Positions 3,101-6,029 of a DNA stretch of 6,029 nucleotides are shown here, piece by piece. The DNA lies in assembly GCA_021635425.1 (NCBI GenBank), contig JAJWOJ010000136.1:1-6029 (forward strand). Reading direction: 5' to 3'. The notes beneath the pieces are model-generated. The model was not told the DNA's origin and ran no database searches. It saw only the letters and a list, made by a program, of their open reading frames with translations. The stretch is from Clostridiales bacterium. GTDB lineage: Bacteria > Bacillota > Clostridia > Christensenellales > Borkfalkiaceae. A program made the position numbers and the translations under genes. Position 1 is the stretch's first letter. Each line of letters opens with the position of its first letter.

Positions 3101-6029
3101 GTCGTTCCTCTCATCAACCTAACCGTCTCGAGATTATCACACCCATAAAATGCGTGGTCGCTTATAGATGTGACTGTCCCCGGGACAACAATACGCTTAA
3201 CAAATGAGTTTAGATAGAACGCATATGGCAAAATATTGGAAATAGAACTCGGAATAGTTACCGATTCAGCCGTTCCAAAACATTGAACCAATGTATTGCC
3301 GCTAATTGCCATTCCGTTTGATTTTACGATAGACAATCCGTAGAATTTGTCTATTCCAAGAGCTTTCCAATCGCTATTGCTCTTATAAGACGCAAGCAAT
3401 CCGTCAGGCACGTATATTTTTGCATAACTATTGAACCCTTGCAGCATACCAGATGAATAAGAAAGCAATGTTCCTTCTTTTCTTATGATAATTGTTCTTA
3501 ATACATTGTTAGATGCAAAAGCCGACTTTCCAACTGAAATTACACTATTCGGTAGTTCTATCTTAGTGATTTTACAACCATAAAACGCATAATCCCCAAT
3601 CTCCGTTATATTTTCCAAACAAATATCAGTCAATCCTATGCAGCCTCGGAATGCATAATTACCTATGGACGTAAGGGGATTTATAAACGTCGCCTTTTTC
3701 AATGTCTTGACATTTGCAAAAGCGTAATCGGCAACTAAACTTGATTCCGTCACTTTGATTTCAGTTAATACAGAGGGAATATAAGAAGTCCAAGAACCCT
3801 GTGTAGCAGCAACCATACCATCGTAATTGTTTTGACCGAACAGCCATCCGAGCACGGCATTATAACCTGTTGCATTTACACTCTGACCTACAAACGGTAT
3901 CTCAATTTTAGTCAAAGCCTTACATCCGGCAAAAACACCCTCGCCGATCGTTTGAACGTTTACAGGGATAACAATATTCCTTATGCCTGTATGAGCAAAA
4001 GCATTTGTACCTATGGAATTTAAGGTGTCCGACAAATTAAATGTCGATAGACCCGTTGCATATTCAAACGCTCTGCCTTCAATTTCAGAAACTCCATCAA
4101 ACGATACATTTTGAAGCTTCGACATATATGAAAATGCTCCATACGGTATTCGCGTTGTGTCAGAAAGCTCAATGTGTGTAAGAGAAAGCGGAACATATGC
4201 CGAATAGGTTTGATCAAATCCTTCATTATCCAAATACGGCTGATCTATCTCTTCCGTATTTTCCACACTGTTTTGACCGAACCAATAAGTCAGCAAGCCT
4301 TTTTCTTGCGTTGCCGTTCTCGATTCACCTACAAACGGAACTACAAGGCGCGTTAAAGCAGAACATCCCGAAAATGCTCCTTTCCCTATCGTTTCGATTG
4401 TATTTTCCATAAATACGGCAGTGAGTTTATCGCAGCCGTTGAATGCGTTTTCGCCTATCGCCGTAACAAGTTTACCGTTGTAATATTCGGGAATATACGC
4501 TTCTGTAATAGTCTTATCGGAAACGCCGCTTACAAGATATTCGCTACCGTTAGCAGTGTAAACTAAGCCTTCTGTGCCGAGCCATTTTGCGTAAACCGTA
4601 ATATTATCGGCAACTGTCCAATTCGCAATGCTGTTACCGTCGGCTTCGGTAAGTCTTGCACCGTTTCCGCCGACCTCGGTAAACCATCCGTCGAATGTAT
4701 AACCGACTCTCGTAGGAACAGAAAGCGTATACGATTCATCATACGTCACTTTTTGTGTAGTAACAGACGAACCGTTTTGCGGATTCATCGAGATTGTATA
4801 CTCATTTGCTTTCCATACGGCATAAAGAGTAACCGTAGGTTCAACACTCATGGTGTAATTTGCACAATCCGTATATACAACGTTTCCGTTTGCGGTTTCA
4901 GCCCAGCCTATAAACGTATAACCTTGTTTTTCGTAAGTGTTTTTATCTAACGCTTTGGTTTCGCCCGAATGAATATCCATATTATTCATCGAGCCGGAAG
5001 TGTTTCCGTTACCGTCGAGAATAAGGGTATTCAGGTGCGGAGTCCAGACGGCATATAACGTATTCGTCGAAGACGTACCCATCACATAGACGCTTTTATC
5101 CGAATATTGCTTTTCGCCGTCCTTTATCGTAGACCATCCGTCAAAATCATAACCTTTGCGAGTGAATGTATTTGCGTTAAGATTCAATATCGAATCAGTA
5201 AATCCTTTTTGGTTTTCCATAGAACCGACGCCGCCGTTAGCGTCAAAAACAAGCGTGTTTTCATTCGCTTGCCAATGCGCAACAAACGACAACGCTCCAT
5301 ACGTTCCGTCTGCAATCGTTACAGTCAGATTATCTTCGCCCGTGAGATTACTTCCGCTCCAGCCTGTGAAAGTATATCCCGCGCGAGTAGGCGCACTCAA
5401 CGAAAACTCACCCGTTTCAATAGAATATTCGGTTATGTTTTCTGTCTTACCGCCTTTCAATTCGTATGTGATTTTATACGTTATAGGCGACCATATTGCG
5501 TAAAGAGTAACTTCGCTGTCGGCTCCCATCGTGTAAACGGACTCATCCTCAAACTCAACCGTGCCATCGGCTTTGGTTGACCAGCCGGCAAAAGTATATC
5601 CGTATCGCGTTAATGCGTTCTTCGGCAATTTATACTCTTCATCGGTTGACAAAGTTACGTCGAGCATTTCGCCGCCGTTTCCGCCATTTGCATTGAATTT
5701 GAGTGTGTTTTGATTTGCCGTCCAACTTGCGACAAATTCTTTATCGCCTGTCGAATGGGCGGGTATTCTGCCATTGTTTGACCAGCCCTTGAAAGTATAT
5801 CCTGCACGAGTGGGTGAGGCAAGTATTATTTCTTCGTTTTCAACGTTATAATAGTCTTTATTTGATTCGCTGTTCGTTCCGCCGTTCAAAACGTATGTGA
5901 TTTTATAGCCTATAATTTCCCAATTAGCGGTAAATACTTTATCGCTTGTAGAATTTACAGGTATTTTCCCGTTATCCGACCAGCCGATAAACTTGTAACC
6001 GGTTTTAGTCGGTTCAGCAAGCGTTATAT
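166..6029 (-). CDS. Giant Listeria-Bacteroides-repeat / BspA-like LRR surface protein (5' end outside window)
   Basis: Open for 1,953 codons from the right edge to TGA at 168-166, with an in-frame TAA directly after it. The start is not in the window: reading frame and repeat pattern continue upstream of the TTG at 5889-5887, which lies mid-repeat (..KITYVLNGG..), so that TTG is not the start. Visible residues 1-482 are seven InlB B-type (Listeria-Bacteroides, Flg_new family) repeats; about 487-1953 are BspA-like LRRs (LRR_5 type, IP.sV.sIg..AF..C) carrying five inserted LPFIG...GYIFG modules and three capping motifs. Families of this kind are known as extracellular adhesins: BspA binds host matrix proteins, and InlB repeats form small beta-rich stalk domains. 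No catalytic motif is visible. The C-terminus ends ..ANWSKRTLEAIQ, with no LPXTG, transmembrane helix, dockerin or cell-wall-binding repeats, so any anchor must lie in the unseen N-terminus. Adhesion or ligand binding is inference. Confidence 0.95.
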   Translation of the reverse strand, partial: ITLAEPTKTGYKFIGWSDNGKIPVNSTSDKVFTANWEIIGYKITYVLNGGTNSESNKDYYNVENEEIILASPTRAGYTFKGWSNNGRIPAHSTGDKEFVASWTANQNTLKFNANGGNGGEMLDVTLSTDEEYKLPKNALTRYGYTFAGWSTKADGTVEFEDESVYTMGADSEVTLYAIWSPITYKITYELKGGKTENITEYSIETGEFSLSAPTRAGYTFTGWSGSNLTGEDNLTVTIADGTYGALSFVAHWQANENTLVFDANGGVGSMENQKGFTDSILNLNANTFTRKGYDFDGWSTIKDGEKQYSDKSVYVMGTSSTNTLYAVWTPHLNTLILDGNGNTSGSMNNMDIHSGETKALDKNTYEKQGYTFIGWAETANGNVVYTDCANYTMSVEPTVTLYAVWKANEYTISMNPQNGSSVTTQKVTYDESYTLSVPTRVGYTFDGWFTEVGGNGARLTEADGNSIANWTVADNITVYAKWLGTEGLVYTANGSEYLVSGVSDKTITEAYIPEYYNGKLVTAIGENAFNGCDKLTAVFMENTIETIGKGAFSGCSALTRLVVPFVGESRTATQEKGLLTYWFGQNSVENTEEIDQPYLDNEGFDQTYSAYVPLSLTHIELSDTTRIPYGAFSYMSKLQNVSFDGVSEIEGRAFEYATGLSTFNLSDTLNSIGTNAFAHTGIRNIVIPVNVQTIGEGVFAGCKALTKIEIPFVGQSVNATGYNAVLGWLFGQNNYDGMVAATQGSWTSYIPSVLTEIKVTESSLVADYAFANVKTLKKATFINPLTSIGNYAFRGCIGLTDICLENITEIGDYAFYGCKITKIELPNSVISVGKSAFASNNVLRTIIIRKEGTLLSYSSGMLQGFNSYAKIYVPDGLLASYKSNSDWKALGIDKFYGLSIVKSNGMAISGNTLVQCFGTAESVTIPSSISNILPYAFYLNSFVKRIVVPGTVTSISDHAFYGCDNLETVRLMRGTTQISSYAFAENPLLQSINLPDTLVSIGTYAFDNCGSLQGILLPNSLQTIDYYAFRNAHLITVIVPNSVTSIGAGAFQGCPLESITLPFIGRTGKTDQTSESVLGYIFGKYESKTYSKPQGTVYQGWGCRKYSYGYGHLITEISGPNYSYNNDYYADYYYIPSTLKTVVITNATLIPYGAFQNCDFIENITVPPTATKISNFSFKNCQKITNMSFGTALTSIGTYAFADCSALETITIPDTVETIGSYAFNNCNSLSRMNSSVDGNIVLPIGVTSVPSYAFAGCTSIFSVQLPKNLETIQNNAFENCVGITELTLPRGLDAIEHSAFRNMSIKTIVVPNTVTSIGAGALQGCPLESITLPFIGRTGKTDQTSESVFGYIFGKYESKTYSKPQGTVYQGWGYGSYMITDTSGYNYAYYSNYYADYYYIPSTLKTVTITNAALIPYGAFQNCDFIENITVSSTVTKISNFAFKNCQKITNMSFGTALTNIGTYAFADCSALETITIPDTVETIGSYAFNNCSSLSRMNSPVEGNMVLPIGITSIQSCTFDGCSALKTITIPDTVENIGSYAFNNCGSLSRMNSSIDGNIVLPIGVTSVTSYAFAGCTSVLSITLPKNLESIKNNAFANCSGLRIMEIPESVVSMGDGAFTSCSNLRVVFVRNGNITQLITLGGSKVFDGATGKGLVVIVPKDAYQAYKTASYWSGYSSRIYSDEYIVNNNSLIVDGALLQYWGDEKSYTVPDSVKIIGSYAFYGSAVEELKYGTTLEQIKNDAFANCTKLAKINSTENGVFNLNGSLKKIGARAFYNDAKATKIIVSKLVETIESAAFMGCNNLVSIELPFIGTDRNSTYSQSQVFGYIFGYETSNKDGTKMQYTHYYYYIPASLREVVITDETVISKNAFINCSMLESIIIKSDLTSIGDYAFYNCDGLKIITNESNTMPTISAYVFNGDSNVVIKVNSAILSDYQSDANWSKRTLEAIQ
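172..252 (-). other. C-terminal capping motif (IKVNSAILSDYQ...W)
   Basis: Visible residues 1926-1952 read VVIKVNSAILSDYQSDANW and then SKRTLEAI, one residue before the final Q. It has the same layout as the two internal caps (V.V....L..Y....W) and ends the protein, so the gene stops at a natural domain boundary and does not look truncated at this end. Confidence 0.65.
400..597 (-). repeat. LPFIG/YIFG insertion module, copy 5
   Basis: Visible residues 1811-1876: LPFIGTDRNSTYSQSQV, FGYIFGYETSNKDG, a short spacer ending in THYYYYIPASLREVVIT, then KNAFINC. It keeps the Tyr run before the IP motif that copies 3 and 4 also have. This is the last module before the C-terminus. Confidence 0.85.
979..1059 (-). 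other. LRR block 2 capping motif (IVPKDAYQAYK...W)
   Basis: Visible residues 1657-1683 read LVVIVPKDAYQAYKTASYW, then SGYSSRIY. It closes the second, longest LRR block (979-3345) and is followed by YIVNNNSLIVDGALLQYWGD..YTVPDSV, the same kind of block-start sequence seen after the first cap. Confidence 0.65.
1306..1629 (-). repeat. Nested tandem pair of a 162-base, two-LRR unit
   Basis: Units 1468-1629 and 1306-1467 are adjacent, in frame, and each encodes 54 residues: F..CSAL.TITIPDTVE.IGSYAFNNC.SL followed by the RMNS(P/S)..GN insert and VLPIG(I/V)TS. A third copy lies at 2266-2427 in the other arm of the large duplication, where it occurs only once. Unit 1306-1467 differs from 2266-2427 at about 15 of 162 positions by eye. 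The first unit ends in a degenerate QSCTF where the others have SYAF. Confidence 0.88.
1756..2031 (-). repeat. LPFIG/YIFG insertion module, copy 4
   Basis: Visible residues 1333-1424 (92 residues). It is nearly identical to copy 3 over LPFIGRTGKTDQTSESV to VYQGWG and from YYADYYYIPSTLKTV onward, but the intervening Tyr-rich spacer (GSYMITDTSGYNYAYYSN) is six codons shorter and differs in sequence. It lies in the downstream copy of the large duplication. Confidence 0.85.
2193..2901 (-). repeat. Large tandem duplication, sense-upstream copy
   Basis: Direct repeat of 1233-2085. Offsets in the alignment are 816 bases over the right part, 798 after the variable Tyr-rich spacer, and 960 beyond the extra nested 162-base unit carried by the other copy. 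By eye, 2723-2853 differs from 1907-2037 at three positions, and 2419-2648 differs from 1621-1850 at about 15 of 230. It encodes one insertion module plus about six LRR units. At protein level the similarity reaches the preceding VPNSVTSIGAGAFQGC unit, to about 2919. Confidence 0.9.
2554..2847 (-). repeat. LPFIG/YIFG insertion module, copy 3 (long Tyr-rich spacer)
   Basis: Visible residues 1061-1158, the longest copy (98 residues): LPFIGRTGKTDQTSESV, LGYIFGKYESKTYS, then a Tyr/Gly/Asn-rich spacer (..GWGCRKYSYGYGH.. NYSYNNDYYADYYYIP), then STLKTVVITN and IPYGAFQNC. It is part of the upstream copy of the large tandem duplication. On the plus strand the Tyr codons show as runs of taa/ata triplets near 2629-2658. 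Confidence 0.85.
3346..3426 (-). other. LRR block 1 capping motif (YVPDG..YK...W)
   Basis: Visible residues 868-894 read YAKIYVPDGLLASYKSNSDW and continue into KALGIDK. This short motif ends the first LRR block (3346-4569). The next residues (..NGMAISGNTLVQCFG..SVTIPSSI) start a new block. Similar VYVP...YK...W motifs are familiar at the ends of BspA-like LRR arrays; a structural capping role is inferred. Confidence 0.65.
3706..3900 (-). repeat. LPFIG/YIFG insertion module, copy 2
   Basis: Visible residues 710-774: IPFVGQSVNATGYNAVLGWLFGQN, then a short spacer containing QGSW, then YIPSVLTEIKV and DYAF. Same order of elements as the other modules, with a spacer of only about 14 residues between the FG motif and YIP. 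Confidence 0.8.
4120..4341 (-). repeat. LPFIG/YIFG insertion module, copy 1
   Basis: Visible residues 563-636, starting VPFVGESRTAT, then LLTYWFGQN, an acidic spacer (ENTEEIDQPYLDNEGFD), YVPLSLTHIEL and IPYGAF. It interrupts the LRR period after a GAFSGC unit and returns to it at the next AF. It is the most diverged of the five modules (YWFG in place of GYIFG), and its spacer is acidic rather than Tyr-rich. Confidence 0.8.
4582..6029 (-). repeat. Seven Listeria-Bacteroides (InlB B-type) repeats
   Basis: Seven consecutive units of about 66-77 residues, each with NGG- or NG-type start, a GY.F.GW core and a terminal (Y/F).A.W. In sense order: partial unit 5920-6029, then 5722-5919, 5491-5721, 5272-5490, 5044-5271, 4813-5043 and 4582-4812. 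Two subtypes are visible. Type A has KITY.L.GG and PTRAGYTFxGWS (first, second and fourth units; the first two also share the IP..ST.DK.F.A.W ending). Type B has NTL.F.ANGG, GWST..DG and TLYA(V/I)W (third, fifth, sixth). The seventh unit, with YTISMNPQNG and a GGNGARL..ADG insert, is a distinct form at the junction with the LRRs. Known members of this family are extracellular and usually act as spacers or stalks in surface proteins; that role here is inferred. Confidence 0.93.

Larger units (their letters stand above)
166..4569 (-). repeat. BspA-like leucine-rich repeat solenoid (about 40 units)
   Basis: Visible residues about 487-1953 are built from roughly 23-residue units of the form L..I.IP.sV.sIg.yAF..C. 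I count about 40 AF-type positions, including degenerate ones (GVF, FSF, CTF, KVF, YVF). This matches the LRR_5 / BspA-like class rather than the internalin LRR class, which has LxxLxxLxxN units of 22 residues. Some units are longer, such as the 31-residue unit with an RMNSSVDGN insert that occurs three times. Proteins of this class are expected to form an extended right-handed solenoid suited to ligand binding. The array falls into three blocks: 3346-4569, 979-3345 and 166-978. The ligand is not deducible from sequence. Confidence 0.93.

Noticed and set aside
5107..5580. 157-codon plus-strand ORF (and an overlapping 115-codon one at 5156-5503) antisense to the repeats
   Set aside because: Lies entirely within the coding sequence of the large gene on the opposite strand. 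The translation is Arg/Cys/Phe-rich low-complexity material with no family resemblance and no plausible ribosome binding site noted. It is a shadow of the repeat codons.
5887..5889. TTG as the start codon of the large gene
   Set aside because: It sits in the middle of a Listeria-Bacteroides repeat (..ITYVLNGG..). The same frame upstream to 6027 encodes another recognisable repeat (PTKTGYKFIGWS), so the true start is outside the window.
166..6029. Eukaryotic (Trichomonas-type) BspA-like gene
   Set aside because: BspA-like LRRs are also abundant in Trichomonas, but the InlB-type repeats, the Shine-Dalgarno of the next ORF and the 49-base same-strand spacing point to a bacterium.

Overview
The window holds one very large minus-strand gene that runs off the right edge, plus the first 38 codons of a second minus-strand gene that runs off the left edge. 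Both are cut by the window. The large gene (166-6029) has no in-frame stop over 1,953 visible codons and encodes a repetitive, probably secreted or surface-exposed protein. Its N-terminus, and any signal peptide, lie beyond position 6029. There are no RNA genes, CRISPR arrays, insertion sequences or phage genes. The only non-coding stretch is a 49-base intergenic gap (117-165) with a hairpin and a ribosome binding site. Plus-strand ORFs were judged to be shadows of the large gene.

Reading in the sense direction (right to left), the protein has two halves. Visible residues 1-482 (4582-6029) are seven Listeria-Bacteroides (InlB B-type) repeats marked by GYxFxGW. Residues about 487-1953 (166-4569) are a BspA-like leucine-rich repeat solenoid of about 40 units with consensus IP.sVtsIg..AF..C. 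The solenoid divides into three blocks, each closed by a YVP...YK...W-type capping motif. It is interrupted five times by a recurrent module of the form LPF(I/V)G ... G(Y/W)(I/L)FG ... Y(I/V)P..L. Two of these modules, with their flanking LRRs, lie in a recent tandem duplication of about 0.7-0.85 kb (2193-2901 and 1233-2085). The downstream copy contains a further nested 162-base duplication. Between otherwise nearly identical flanks, the Tyr-rich centre of the module has diverged sharply and changed length.

Organism: the Shine-Dalgarno sequence (AAGGAG, 6-base spacer), compact same-strand layout, standard code (TGA as stop, none in frame inside the gene), moderate to low GC, and the pairing of InlB-type repeats with BspA-like LRRs suggest a low-GC Gram-positive, probably a gut-associated Clostridia-type lineage. 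This is inference from architecture, not a taxonomic assignment. The likely role of the large protein is adhesion or host/matrix contact, by analogy with BspA and internalin-type proteins. The second gene is not recognised; it may be co-transcribed with the first or separated from it by the hairpin.
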